A stretch of DNA of 64,000 nucleotides from Methylobacterium sp. AMS5 (lineage in GTDB: Bacteria; Pseudomonadota; Alphaproteobacteria; Rhizobiales; Beijerinckiaceae): assembly GCF_001542815.1 (NCBI RefSeq), contig NZ_CP006992.1, positions 4,035,501 to 4,099,500 on the forward strand. The letters run 5' to 3'. Made by a program: the position numbers and the translations under genes. Shown piece by piece: positions 8,963 through 17,701 of this stretch. Position 1 is the first letter of the stretch; every line of letters begins with the position of its first letter. The notes beneath the pieces were generated by a model that was given only the letters and a program-made list of their open reading frames with translations, was not told where the DNA came from and did no database searches.

Positions 8963-9013
8963 GGCATCATCCCGAAAGGTGGTTGCCGGCCTTCGGAAAA
9001 GGACGATGCTCTA
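8963..9013 (-). repeat. Dispersed repeat R1, partial inverted copy
   Basis: GGGCATCATCCCGAAAGGTG then GTTGCCGGC, a GGAAAAGG stretch and GATGCTCTA: the reverse complement of the 3' half of R1 seen at 34016 and 41480. It lies directly after R3, between rpsU and the leftward response regulator, so two repeat families are stacked between convergent genes. Confidence 0.75.
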
Positions 9014-9086
9014 TCCCGCGCAGGCGGGCGCCGGCGACTGAGGCCGGCCGATAACCAGAGCGATCGCCTTCGAGCGATTGTCCCAG

Positions 9087-9476
9087 TCAGGCGGCACTGG
9101 CCGTCAGGGTGGCGCGCTCGGCCTGACGCAGCAGTTCCAGCGGCAGCCAGGGCTTGCGCATGTAGACCGCGTGCGGCGGGATCTCGGTCCGACGCTCCTC
9201 GCGGGCCCCGGAGGTCACCACGAGCCGCACTTCCGGCCAGCGATCCTCGACGGTGCGCGCCAGGGCGGCGCCGTCCATCTTGCCCGAGAGATGCGTGTCG
9301 GCGATCACCATCGCCACCGTCACATCCCCGCGTTCGAGCACGGCCAGCGCGTCCTCGGCGCTCGAACAGGCGATGACGTCGAGGTCGGTCTCTTCGATCA
9401 GGACGGTCGCGAGGTCTCGGGCGGCCTCGTCCTCCTCGACGACGAGCGCGACCGGGCTGTCTCCGGAATGAGCCAT
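9087..9476 (-). CDS. Single-domain response regulator (CheY-like receiver)
   Basis: The 129-residue protein consists of a receiver domain only: acidic residues EED at 14-16, phospho-acceptor Asp60 in VIADTHLSGKMDG, the switch residue in VVTSG and the conserved Lys in YMRKPW. The last 15 residues are Ala-rich and carry no output domain. It could act as a phosphate relay or by protein contact. No kinase gene is adjacent. It is divergent from the amidotransferase gene, with 279 bp between the two starts. Confidence 0.88.
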   Translation of the reverse strand: MAHSGDSPVALVVEEDEAARDLATVLIEETDLDVIACSSAEDALAVLERGDVTVAMVIADTHLSGKMDGAALARTVEDRWPEVRLVVTSGAREERRTEIPPHAVYMRKPWLPLELLRQAERATLTASAA

Positions 9477-9755
9477 GATGTCTCCCTGAAGCTGTGCGAG
9501 CGGTTCGGAAACGGCAGCCCATGGGCGCGCCGCGGCGGCATCGGCGGCGCCGACGATGCTTGCCCTGCGACAACAAGTTCGGGGATGATCGGTTCAGCGA
9601 AATTGTGCCCGCCTGAACCCTTCCGATCGATCCCTCTCTTAACGGGCTGTTCACCACACGGAACGAATTGTTACAGTCCGGCGACACGCAGCGGTTCGAG
9701 CGGACCGATGCTTGCATAGCTCGCCCTGGGCCGCAAAGGAGGCTCTCGTCCCGCC

Positions 9756-10541
9756 ATGTGCCGCTTCCTCGCCTATCTCGGTGAGCCGGTCTTCCTGAAC
9801 GAGCTGGTCTGCGCCCCGACCCATTCGCTGGTCCATCAATCGCTGCACGCCTCCGAGGCGAAGACCGAAACCAACGGCGACGGGTTCGGGATCGGCTGGT
9901 ACGGCGAGCACGCCGAGCCCGGCCTCTACCGCGACATCTGCCCCGCCTGGTCGGACGAGAACCTCGTGAACCTCTGCCGGCAGGTGCGGGCGCGGACGTT
10001 CTTTGCCCATGTGCGCGCGGCGACCGGCACGGCGACGACGCGGGCCAACTGCCACCCCTTCGCCCATGGCCGCCACCTGTTCATGCATAACGGCCAGATC
10101 GGCGGCTATCACCGCATCAAGCGGCGCCTGGAGGCGATGATCCCCGACGAGTTGTACGACACCCGCCGCGGCTCGACGGATTCGGAGGCCCTCTTCCTGC
10201 TGGCGCTCGCCAGCGGCCTCGACTCCGATCCCGTCGGCGCCATGGAGACGACCTGCACCACCGTGCGCGCCCTGATGCAGGAGGCCCGCATCGCGGAGGC
10301 CTTCCGCTTCACCGCCGTGCTCACCGACGGCGAGAACCTCACCGCCTTCCGCTGGGCCTGCGACGGGCGCCCGCCGAGCCTGTATTACCGGGAGAGCGAG
10401 CGCGGCCTCACCGTCGTCTCCGAGCCGATCGACGGCTGCAAGGAGGGCTGGAAAGTGGTGCCGAAGGGCGGCACGCTGCGGGCGAGCCGCGGCAGCCGCG
10501 CCACCGTCAGCCTGCCGCGCGCGGAGCGGGCTGCCGCCTGA
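9756..10541 (+). CDS. Class II glutamine amidotransferase (EgtC/YafJ-like)
   Basis: The 261-residue protein has the N-terminal nucleophile fold: Met1 is followed directly by Cys2 (MCRFLAYLGEP), the catalytic cysteine after Met removal. Further family blocks are ETNGDGFGIGWY, the FFAHVRAATG segment with the ammonia-channel region, HPFAHGRHLFMHNGQIGG and GSTDSEALF. The length and motifs fit stand-alone class II amidotransferases such as YafJ and EgtC. No ergothioneine genes adjoin it, so EgtC function is not supported by context. Substrate unknown. Confidence 0.85.
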   Translation: MCRFLAYLGEPVFLNELVCAPTHSLVHQSLHASEAKTETNGDGFGIGWYGEHAEPGLYRDICPAWSDENLVNLCRQVRARTFFAHVRAATGTATTRANCHPFAHGRHLFMHNGQIGGYHRIKRRLEAMIPDELYDTRRGSTDSEALFLLALASGLDSDPVGAMETTCTTVRALMQEARIAEAFRFTAVLTDGENLTAFRWACDGRPPSLYYRESERGLTVVSEPIDGCKEGWKVVPKGGTLRASRGSRATVSLPRAERAAA

Positions 10542-10611
10542 AGGCTTGCCCGGACGACACAGCCATGGTCAAGCTTTCGAAAGGACGAGTCCTTTCGCGG
10601 GTGCGGGGCAG

Positions 10612-10690
10612 GGCCCTGGAAATCGGCTTCGCCGGCTTCAGGGCGCTGCCCTGAAAACCCGCCAAAGGGCCTCAAGGCCCTTTGGGATCC
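10612..10690 (+). repeat. Dispersed hairpin repeat R4
   Basis: It contains CAGGGC/GCCCTG inverted parts and a second hairpin, CCAAAGGGC...GCCCTTTGG, ending 4 bp before the next start codon. A related stretch is at 41424-41474 in inverse order. Such hairpins between amidotransferase and exporter genes could attenuate or terminate transcription. Confidence 0.6.
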
Positions 10691-10693
10691 CCC

Positions 10694-11485
10694 ATGAGTA
10701 TTGCGTTCGAGACCGTGGCGGGGCTGTTCGGCGTGGCCGTGGTGGCGGGCGCCGTCGATGCCATTGCCGGCGGGGGCGGGCTGATGACCCTGCCGGCCCT
10801 GCTGCTCGCCGGGCTCGACCCCGTCAGCGCGATCGCCACCAACAAGCTTCAGGGCAGCGCCGGCTCGGTCTCGGCCACGATCGCCTTCGCCCGGCGCGGG
10901 CTGATCCGCTGGCGCGAGGCCGGGCCGGCCGCGCTCGGGGCCGGTCTCGCCTCGGTGGGCGGCGCGCTCTGCGTCAGCCTGCTGCCGCGCCCGGTCCTCG
11001 ACGCGCTGGTGCCGCTGATGCTGGTCGGCATCGCGCTCTACTTCGCGACCGCGCGGCGGATGAGCAACGAGGACGCGGCGGCGCGGATCACCCCCGGCCT
11101 GTTTGCCGTGACGCTGGCGCCGGCGGTCGGCTTCTACGACGGGGTGTTCGGGCCCGGTGCCGGCTCGTTCTATATGATCGGCTTCGTCACCCTGCTCGGC
11201 CTCGGCGTGGTGCGGGCCACCGCCCACACCAAGCTCTCGAACGCCGCGAGCAACCTCGGCAGCCTCGCCCTGTTCACGCTCCAGGGCGCGGTGATCTGGC
11301 CGGTGGGGCTCGCGATGGCCGTCGGCGCCTTTCTCGGCGCCCAGGTCGGCTCGGCGCTCGCCGCGCGCCTCGGCGCCCGGCTGATCCGCCCGCTCCTCGT
11401 CGTCATCGCCTGCGCGATGGCGCTCCGCCTGCTGTCGAACCCGGCCAACCCGTTGCGTCAGGCCGTGGCCGGGTTCTTTTCGTAG
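10694..11485 (+). CDS. TSUP-family (TauE/SafE) membrane transporter
   Basis: The 263-residue integral membrane protein has two homologous halves, each beginning with a glycine-rich motif: AGGGGLMTLPALLLAGL near residue 27 and GVFGPGAGSFYMIGF near 155. About eight hydrophobic segments are visible. The family exports sulfite, sulfoacetate or other organosulfur anions; the substrate here is unknown. The ATG at 10694 is preferred to an upstream in-frame ATG because the first membrane segment starts directly after it. It is convergent with mesaconyl-CoA hydratase. Confidence 0.85.
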   Translation: MSIAFETVAGLFGVAVVAGAVDAIAGGGGLMTLPALLLAGLDPVSAIATNKLQGSAGSVSATIAFARRGLIRWREAGPAALGAGLASVGGALCVSLLPRPVLDALVPLMLVGIALYFATARRMSNEDAAARITPGLFAVTLAPAVGFYDGVFGPGAGSFYMIGFVTLLGLGVVRATAHTKLSNAASNLGSLALFTLQGAVIWPVGLAMAVGAFLGAQVGSALAARLGARLIRPLLVVIACAMALRLLSNPANPLRQAVAGFFS

Positions 11486-11488
11486 AGG

Positions 11489-11511
11489 CGTCAGCCACTT
11501 ATAGGCTGACG
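11489..11511. terminator. Hairpin between convergent genes
   Basis: CGTCAGCC and GGCTGACG form an 8-bp stem around a 7-nt AT-rich loop, immediately between the convergent stops at 11485 and 11514. The T-tract is short, so it is a modest bidirectional terminator candidate. Confidence 0.5.
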
Positions 11512-11513
11512 TT

Positions 11514-12560
11514 TCAGCGCGGGATGAAGGCCCAGTAGTCGAGATCGAGGATCACCGACGGGTCGTAGCCCTCGCCCTGCCTGTCCGGATGGGCGCCGCA
11601 GGGCTGGTTCTTGGTCGCCACCGTGCGCAGGCGAAGCGCGCCGATATCGCTGCGGCCGGGCAGTTCCGCCGTCTCCAGCACCTCGGACCACGCATAGACC
11701 GTGTCGCCGGCAAACAGCGGCGCGACGTGGCGGCCGGCATTGATGCCGCCGATGGCGAAGGCGTTGGCGAGTCCGTTGAAGCTGAGCGCACGGGCAAGCG
11801 AGATGACGTGGCCGCCATAGATCAGGCGCTTGCCGAACTTGGTCTCCCGCGTCGCCACCGCGTCGAAATGGACCTTGGCGGTGTTCTGGAACAGGCGGGT
11901 GGCGATCTGGTGCTCGGCCTCCTCGACGGTCATGCCATCGACGTGGTCGATCTTCTCGCCGACCGCGTAATCCGCGAAGCGGTGCGGGCTGCCGGCCAGC
12001 GCATTGTCGTAGGCGGCCGGATCGAGCGGGGGCAGGGCGCGGGCGAGGTCGGCCGGGTTCACCACCTTGGCGAGGCTCGGCACGTGCTCCTCGGCGATCT
12101 TGGCCTCCGGGTCGCGCTTGCGCACGAGAACCCAGCGGCAATAGCTCAGCACGGTCCGCCCAGAGGCGTCGGAGCCGGTGGAGCGCACGTAGACCACGCC
12201 GGTCTGGCGGTTGGAACTCTCTTTCAGGCCGATCACCTCGGAGACGGTGGAGAGCGTCTCGCCGGGATAGACCGGGCGGTGGAAGCCGCCCTCGGCGTAG
12301 CCGAGATTGGCCAGCGCGTTGAGGGAGACGTCCGGCACGGTTTTGCCGAACACCACGTGGAAGGTAAGCAGATCGTCGAGCGGGCTCGCCGGATAGCCGA
12401 TCGCCTTGGCGAAGGCGTCCGAGGACTGCACGGCGAAGCGCGGGCCGTAGAGGGCGGTGTAGAGGGCCACGTCGCCCGTGGTGACGGTGCGCGGCGTGGC
12501 GTGGCGGATGGTCTCCCCGAGGCGGAAATCCTCGAAGAAGCGGCCCGGATTGGTCTTCAT
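11514..12560 (-). CDS. meaC: Mesaconyl-CoA hydratase (ethylmalonyl-CoA pathway)
   Basis: Reversible hydration of mesaconyl-C1-CoA to beta-methylmalyl-CoA, a step of the ethylmalonyl-CoA pathway for glyoxylate regeneration in methylotrophs lacking isocitrate lyase. The 348-residue MaoC/hot-dog protein starts MKTNPGRFFEDFRLGE, very similar in my recollection to the Rhodobacter enzyme (Mch). It has two hot-dog halves, with FHVVFGKTVPDVSLNALANL in the first and RLIYGGHVISLARALSFNG in the second. The ATG at 12560 starts this conserved block. The gene stands alone; other pathway genes are not in the window. Confidence 0.9.
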   Translation of the reverse strand: MKTNPGRFFEDFRLGETIRHATPRTVTTGDVALYTALYGPRFAVQSSDAFAKAIGYPASPLDDLLTFHVVFGKTVPDVSLNALANLGYAEGGFHRPVYPGETLSTVSEVIGLKESSNRQTGVVYVRSTGSDASGRTVLSYCRWVLVRKRDPEAKIAEEHVPSLAKVVNPADLARALPPLDPAAYDNALAGSPHRFADYAVGEKIDHVDGMTVEEAEHQIATRLFQNTAKVHFDAVATRETKFGKRLIYGGHVISLARALSFNGLANAFAIGGINAGRHVAPLFAGDTVYAWSEVLETAELPGRSDIGALRLRTVATKNQPCGAHPDRQGEGYDPSVILDLDYWAFIPR

Positions 12561-12757
12561 GGCGCGCGTCGCTCCCTTCACGGCTCTTGCTGGCCGAGCG
12601 GGCCTCGTCTTGAATATCGTATTCAGGACGCGGCCCTAAACTTCTGACATCGCATCGGCTTTTCGGCCGAGCCGGTGCGCGACCGCCTTAGCAACGAGCC
12701 CGGCGCCCACGCAATGCCGCGCTTCGTGCCGGGGGAGGAGGGGCGCCGGGGACGGGC

Positions 12758-13048
12758 TCAGAAGGCGACCCAGCCGTAGAACTCGCCTGCGAGCCTTTGC
12801 GCGAACAGCAGCAGCAGGATCAGGATGATCGGCGAGATGTCGACGCCGCCGAGATTGGGCAGCAGGTTCCGGATCGGCCGCAGCACCGGCTCGGTGACGC
12901 GATAGAGGAACTCGCCGATCTGCGAGACGATCGGATTGCGCACGTTGACCACGTTGAAGGCCACGAGCCAGCTCAGCACGGCGCTCGCAACGAGCACGTA
13001 GATGTAGAGCTGGATGATGGTGTTGAAGAGCCAGAGCAGGGCGTTCAT
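12758..13048 (-). CDS. YggT family membrane protein
   Basis: The 96-residue protein has two hydrophobic segments (about 5-30 and 66-87) flanking a loop with [20 protein letters not shown], the YggT signature. Members affect osmotic tolerance or cell division in some bacteria, but the mechanism is not known. The ATG at 13048 starts at MNALLWLF; an upstream in-frame start adds seven polar residues. It is divergent from the tRNA gene. Confidence 0.88.
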   Translation of the reverse strand: MNALLWLFNTIIQLYIYVLVASAVLSWLVAFNVVNVRNPIVSQIGEFLYRVTEPVLRPIRNLLPNLGGVDISPIILILLLLFAQRLAGEFYGWVAF

Positions 13049-13125
13049 GCGGGGGGTATCGGTCCTCATCGCCCCGCACGGAGACCCGGCGTGAGGGACG
13101 CGGGTGCGGCGGGAAATTTCCGGAA

Positions 13126-13155
13126 TTGACAGGCCGAAGCGGACAAGCCTACAAG
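13126..13155 (+). promoter_or_regulatory. Promoter of tRNA-Ala
   Basis: TTGACA (13126-13131) is followed after 18 bp by TACAAG (13150-13155), 15 nt before the mature tRNA. This is a consensus -35 with an acceptable -10 and correct spacing. Confidence 0.65.
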
Positions 13156-13170
13156 GCCCTCGCCTCGGAC

Positions 13171-13246
13171 GGGGCTGTAGCTCAGATGGGAGAGCGCCGC
13201 AATCGCACTGCGGAGGTCAGGGGTTCGATTCCCCTCAGCTCCACCA
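13171..13246 (+). tRNA. tRNA-Ala (anticodon CGC)
   Basis: The 76-nt cloverleaf has acceptor GGGGCTG paired with CAGCTCC, D-arm GCTCAGATGGGAGAGC, anticodon stem CCGCA/TGCGG with loop ATCGCAC (anticodon CGC), T-arm GGGGTTCGATTCCCC, discriminator A and an encoded CCA. It reads GCG codons. The gene marks the boundary between the conserved left part and the repeat- and IS-rich region to its right. Confidence 0.95.
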
Positions 13247-13982
13247 GGTTTTCCTCGCTAGGAAAGCCGAATGGTGGCAATGGGTTATGGGAGCGGCAAA
13301 GGACTGCTCTCCCCGACAATTCTTGTCAAGGGAACGGTTTTCTTCCCGAGCGTCCGGGCAGCACAGCCTCACTCTCGAAGGCCGCTTCGTCTTCTCTGCG
13401 GCAGGCCACGCTCGGCGCGCAAACCCGAAGAGCGACGGACCGAGCCAGAAGGCACTGATCTGTCGGACGTCAGCCCGTCTCGAAGCCATGACGGCTGTCT
13501 TCACGTCGTCACACGCCGCGCCACTTCTCGGTGTCCCTGAGCCGCTGCAGAGCCGCGCCAACCTTCCGTTCGATATCTGAACGCCCAAGTCGACAGGACT
13601 TGAATGGAGTCGGAGGCTTGCGCCCTCGGCGTTCCGATATGGGCCTTCCAGGCCTTCGGCCAAAGCCGCCAAGCGAGCCGCTCGCCCCGACCCCGTAGAC
13701 CTTCCGGAAACCTCGTTCACGGGCTGTCGTCCGCGCACGTTTCGGTGCTCCCGCCACGAAGGCGGCCAGGGTGCGCTCGACTCCCGCACCCGGAAAGGCA
13801 CAGCCTGCCCGTGAGCACCCCAGACAGGCGCCGAGCGATGCGCTCAACGTCGCTTCGGAGATCGCGGTCGCGTTATCGATTGCGATCCCAGCATGGTCGG
13901 GAGCAAAAGCCTGCCCTTGTATGACACCGCAACCGCACCATCTCAGGACCATCCAACGGGATGGTTTGGGGATGGTACCAAG
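13247..13982. other. Gene-free stretch downstream of tRNA-Ala
   Basis: The 736 bp directly after the tRNA carry only overlapping open frames without recognisable families, ribosome sites or sensible composition. No terminator, tRNA remnant or integrase is visible. It may be decayed coding DNA at an old integration site. The end near 13900-13982 presumably holds the promoter of the CopG gene. Confidence 0.4.
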
Positions 13983-14402
13983 ATGGCCGATGACGTTCCG
14001 GACCTCCGACCGAGAGCACCCGACAGTGAGAAACTGACGATCAACCTCGGCTTTGTCGATCTCGGCCGTATCGATCTGCTGGTTCGAGACGGCTTCTATG
14101 CCAATCGCGCCGACTTCATCCGAACGGCCGTGCGCAACCAGCTCGACCGTCAGGGCGATGCCGTCACCCAGTCGCTGGCGCGTAAGAAGCTGAGCCTGGG
14201 CCTCTCGCACTACACCCGGCAGGACCTCGAAGCGGCAAGAGACGCGGGCGCTCCGCTCCACATCCAGGTTCTCGGCCTCGCCAGCATCGCTCCCGATGTG
14301 ACACCGGAACTCGCCCGTGCCGCCATCGCCTCCGTGCAAGTGCTCGGCGCCTTCCACGCCAAACCGGCAGTCAAGGCAGCCTTGGCCGACCGTACGGCCT
14401 GA
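13983..14402 (+). CDS. CopG-like ribbon-helix-helix regulator
   Basis: The 139-residue protein has a ribbon-helix-helix region at about 20-60: a beta strand (KLTINLGFVDLGRIDLLV) followed by DGFYANRADFIRTAVRNQL, whose last part fits the second helix. The C-terminal half is helical, with VTPELARAAIASVQVLGAF. The start at 13983 (MADDVPDL) follows a GGGGATGG stretch; an upstream in-frame start is possible. It is 74 bp upstream of an esterase gene on the same strand and probably forms an operon with it, perhaps regulating it. Confidence 0.75.
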   Translation: MADDVPDLRPRAPDSEKLTINLGFVDLGRIDLLVRDGFYANRADFIRTAVRNQLDRQGDAVTQSLARKKLSLGLSHYTRQDLEAARDAGAPLHIQVLGLASIAPDVTPELARAAIASVQVLGAFHAKPAVKAALADRTA

Positions 14403-14476
14403 TCTCTCGCCTCAACGCCTTCGCGGCGCGTCCGGACACGCGCCCCGGCCCGTCGACCTCATTCAGGATCGTGATC

Positions 14477-15736
14477 ATGAACGCATTCTCCGGCATCGAC
14501 ATGGGTGAGGTGACCCGTCTCACCCGCGCCGGCCAGCTCACCGAAGCCATGGCTCTCCTTCAGGGGCGCTCGGCCTCTGCCAAGCCGCAAGCGAGCCCGC
14601 AGGAGGGTGTGCCCGGCAAGGACGCCAGCACCGCGCGACACGGGTCGACCATCGACATGGTCGCGCCTCGGACCCCGGGCGGAGCGTGGACCGCACCGGG
14701 TTTCGGCAAGGGGACGGCCGGGGAAGCGCCCGCCGACAGGACAAGCGCCTCAGAACGGCAAGGGCTTGCAGAGACCCTGCGGTCCTTGCGCGAGCGCTTT
14801 CCCAAGATGGGCGGGATCTCCGGCCTCGGGGATGGTCTCGGATCGCCTCAGCAATCTCCGATCCCGGTCCCGGATGGGGCTCGATACGAGGAGCGGACAT
14901 TCTCCAACGCGGCGGGCAGCCGGACGTACAAGGTCTATGTCCCGAGTGGCTATACCGGCCAAGCTCTTCCTCTCGTCGTCATGCTGCACGGCTGTACCCA
15001 GTCGCCCGATGACTTCGCGGCCGGGACGCGGATGAACGCGCTTGCCGAGGAGCAGACCTTCTTGGTGGCCTATCCCGGCCAGCCCCAATCGGCCAACATG
15101 CAGAAATGCTGGAACTGGTTCAACGCTGGCGATCAGCAGCGCGGCTCGGGCGAGCCTTCGCTGATCGCGGGGATTGCCCAGGACGTCATCCGCGAGTTCT
15201 CGGCCGATCCCAGACGGGTCTACGTCGCGGGACTGTCAGCCGGCGGAGCGGCCGCAGCGATCATGGCGGCGACCTATCCCGATCTGTTCGCGGCAATCGG
15301 CGTCCATTCCGGCCTTCCCTATGGTGCGGCCAAGGATATGCCCTCCGCCTTTGCTGCCATGAACGGCGGCGGGACGGCTCAGCCGCTGGGAGCACGCGCT
15401 TCGGTCCCGACCATCGTCTTCCACGGTGATGCGGACCGCACCGTCAACCCAGCCAACGGCGACCGCATCATCGCTCAATCCAAGCCGGAGGGAGCCTTGG
15501 GGACGGTCGTCACCCACGGGGAGAGCCCGGGTGGCATGACTTACACCCGTCGCGTCCAGTCCGATCCTTCGGGCCGAGAGGTGGTGGAGCAGTGGGTTCT
15601 GCATGGAGCGGGTCACGCCTGGTCCGGCGGAAGCCCGAACGGCACCTACACGGATCCGCGCGGTCCAGACGCCAGCCGCGAGATGGTGCGCTTCTTCATG
15701 GCGCACACAGCCGGAAGCGATACACGACAACAATAA
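14477..15736 (+). CDS. PHB-depolymerase-family esterase (LpqC-like)
   Basis: The 419-residue alpha/beta hydrolase belongs to the esterase PHB family. Residues 1-130 are an atypical N-terminal extension without a signal peptide. The catalytic domain starts near 137 with YEERTFSNAAGSRTYKVYVP; the oxyanion motif HGCTQSPDDFAAGT is at 171-184, nucleophile Ser254 in AGLSAGG, an Asp in FHGDADRTVNP and His in HGAGHAWSGG. Family enzymes hydrolyse short-chain polyesters or aromatic esters. ATG at 14477 is used; a GTG two codons upstream is also in frame. The CopG gene precedes it. Confidence 0.85.
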   Translation: MNAFSGIDMGEVTRLTRAGQLTEAMALLQGRSASAKPQASPQEGVPGKDASTARHGSTIDMVAPRTPGGAWTAPGFGKGTAGEAPADRTSASERQGLAETLRSLRERFPKMGGISGLGDGLGSPQQSPIPVPDGARYEERTFSNAAGSRTYKVYVPSGYTGQALPLVVMLHGCTQSPDDFAAGTRMNALAEEQTFLVAYPGQPQSANMQKCWNWFNAGDQQRGSGEPSLIAGIAQDVIREFSADPRRVYVAGLSAGGAAAAIMAATYPDLFAAIGVHSGLPYGAAKDMPSAFAAMNGGGTAQPLGARASVPTIVFHGDADRTVNPANGDRIIAQSKPEGALGTVVTHGESPGGMTYTRRVQSDPSGREVVEQWVLHGAGHAWSGGSPNGTYTDPRGPDASREMVRFFMAHTAGSDTRQQ

Positions 15737-15738
15737 GG

Positions 15739-15905
15739 CGGCTGCCCAGGCGCTGCGTCGTGGAGCGCTCCCTCGCCTGGGCCCATCCTTCCGCCGGCTC
15801 GTCGAAGACGACGAGCGCTATGCCAGCACGCTGGCTGACCTGCCTCTCGTCGCCTTCGTCTGCCTCAAGCTCAGAAAGGCCGCTCGACTCGGAGCCGGCT
15901 CATAA
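15739..15905 (+). pseudogene. IS5-family transposase relic (C-terminal end, frameshifted)
   Basis: Two neighbouring frames together give the conserved C-terminus of IS5-type transposases. One frame reads RRCVVERSLAW, and a second frame continues RLGPSFRRLVEDDERYASTL then ADLPLVAFVCLKLRKAA to a stop at 15905. The normal protein would read both parts in one frame, so a frameshift lies near 15775. Only about 55 codons remain. It begins 2 bp after the esterase stop codon, which suggests that insertion or deletion shaped this junction. Confidence 0.7.
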
Positions 15906-15920
15906 CAGCCCCCAGAGGAT

Positions 15921-15960
15921 AAAGCATCGTCCTGGATCCGATCTCCAGGACGATGCTTTA
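15921..15960. repeat. R1 hairpin only
   Basis: AAAGCATCGTCCTGGA pairs perfectly with TCCAGGACGATGCTTT around a 7-nt loop. It is the 5' hairpin of the R1 repeat seen at 34016 and 41480. Its last three bases are the stop codon (TAA, leftward) of the amide hydrolase gene. It separates the rightward IS5 relic from that leftward gene and may work as a terminator. Confidence 0.75.
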
Positions 15961-17064
15961 TCGCGGCAGTCCGGCAAAAGGAAAAGGCTTCGACTCGCGA
16001 TAGGACCGTGCCGCATTCCCGGCGAAGACGTTGGCCTGATCGACGCCGAGATCGAGTTTCAGCACGTTCCCCGATTCCCTGGAAAAACCGATCTGATTCA
16101 GGTCGGTCCAGAACGTGTTGGGCGAAAGCGCCGGCTCGAAAAAATAGAGGCGGCGCTTGTGATCGAAGACCGTGCGCCAGCGTGTGGACGATATTTCCGG
16201 TTTCTCCGGCGTCGAAAGCCCAAGCGGCACGGAAACATTGCGTATGATGCCGGATACGCTGGCCAAGAGGTGATCCGGGTCTCCATCCGGCGGGATCGAT
16301 TTGACGTAGGAGGCGCGGGCGAAGCGATCGGACGCGCGGTTCGTACCGGGCAGCATGACCGTTCCGCCGATCTGTGACCCGTAGGAGGCAAGGGCAAGCT
16401 GCTGTCCGTAGGTCGGCGAGTTCGTCATCACTTAGTATTGACGTCGATGGTGAATGACCTGCTGGCCGTCGATATATTCGATGATGGCACTGTCTCCGCC
16501 GGAATCGGACAGGGACATATGGATACTTGCTATGACCTGAGTGCCGGGAATCGTGCGCGTCACGAGCGTGAAGGGCTGTTTCTCGAGGGCGGCAACGGCC
16601 TCATCGACAGTCGCGAAGTTGTCGAGAGCGTATTGCGCCCAGACTGAGATCGCCAATCCAGGCGTGCCCTTGCCGTCGAAGGCCGGGTACTGCGATTCTT
16701 CAAGCGAGAGGACATTGGCCGTAAGGCCCTCTTCGTTAACGCCGTCCGACGTCGAATTGTCGAACGCTGTCGCGACCAAGGATCCATATTTCGACGTCCA
16801 CCGGATCGAATCAGGCCCGACCTCACCATTGCGCACCATCCCTCGCGGCAGGATGTAGAGGTTGGTTCCGATGGGCTTTTCCCAGTCCATCGACCGGGCC
16901 GTGAAAATCTTGCCGTCTCGCCCAAGGCAACCGAAGCGGGAACAGGCGCCTGCGGGCTCAACAACGACTTGGAGCACGGCCAAAACCGTCACGACCGACA
17001 CGAACACCGAGATCGGTGGAAGCAGGCCGGCGCTGACAATTATAGGCCGGTCCTTTTCCAGCAA
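15958..17064 (-). pseudogene. Choloylglycine/linear amide C-N hydrolase gene split by an in-frame stop
   Basis: The upstream part (16432-17064, 210 residues) has a hydrophobic signal segment and then ACSRFGCLGRDGKIFTARSM, giving the N-terminal Cys nucleophile after cleavage, plus DGVNEEGLTANVL. It stops at TAA (16432-16434) just after IEYIDGQQVIHHRRQY. The same frame continues at once with VMTNSPTYGQQLALASYGSQ and GTVMLPGTNRASDRFARASY, the normal second half of the family. A single C-to-T change (CAA to TAA) explains the break. Without it the protein would be 368 residues and secreted. Whether read-through occurs is unknown. Confidence 0.85.
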
Positions 17065-17141
17065 TGACTTGAATCAAATATCACGATGAACACGACTTCA
17101 GGCCGGATCAATTCGCTCGGACCGGGCCCAAAACATTCCGG

Positions 17142-17243
17142 GGCGCATTCCGATGACGTGGTCACCGGTTCGTCGAAAGAATGCGTGTTGAAGCAAAGAC
17201 CGAGAGACGCCGGCCTGATGCAATCAGGTCGGGTGGGCTCTCG
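17142..17243 (+). repeat. Dispersed repeat R2, copy 1
   Basis: It shares the order TCCGATGACGTGG, GGTTCGTCGAAAGAATGCG, AAGCAAAGACCGAGAGACGC and CCTGATGCAATCAGGTCGG with 20971-21080 and, inverted, with 33905-34015. It lies between the split amide hydrolase gene and the IS407-type element. Confidence 0.65.
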
Positions 17244-17387
17244 CGACAGCCGAATCATCCTCGTATCCGGCAGCTTCTCGGTGACTTCGGCACCCTGCAG
17301 GCTTGAACCGCTCGAAGGCATCTGATCCGCCCCCACTGAAGTGGTCCGCCCTGAGGTATGGCTTTTGAGCCAGATGAGGACGGACAG

Positions 17388-17663
17388 ATGGGAACGAAGC
17401 GGCACAAGCCGGAAGACGTGGTCGCCAAGCTGCGGCAGGTGGATGTTCTGGTCTCGCAGGGCCAGAGCGTGGCGGAGGCGATCCGGGCCATCGGCGTGAC
17501 GGAAGTGACCTACTACCGCTGGCGCAAGGAGTACGGCGGCCTGAAGAGCGATCAGGTTCGACGGATGAAGGACTTGGAGGTTGAGAACCAGCGGCTGCGC
17601 AAGGCGATTGCGGATCTCACCCTCGACAAGCTGATCCTGCAGGAGGCCGCTCGGGGAAACTGA
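17388..17663 (+). CDS. IS3-family transposase OrfA
   Basis: The 91-residue protein has a helix-turn-helix region ([20 protein letters not shown] followed by [20 protein letters not shown]) and a leucine-zipper-like helix, [18 protein letters not shown]. It binds the element ends and partners OrfB. The start at 17388 has an AGGACGG stretch before it; an upstream in-frame ATG at 17358 is possible. Confidence 0.9.
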   Translation: MGTKRHKPEDVVAKLRQVDVLVSQGQSVAEAIRAIGVTEVTYYRWRKEYGGLKSDQVRRMKDLEVENQRLRKAIADLTLDKLILQEAARGN

Positions 17664-17701
17664 CCAGCCCCGCGCGCCGACGCGCCTGCATCGCGCATGT
17701 C

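Noticed and set aside
13235..13924. Frames of 106-188 codons just after the tRNA on both strands
   Set aside because: Composition and residues are not protein-like, and no start context is convincing.
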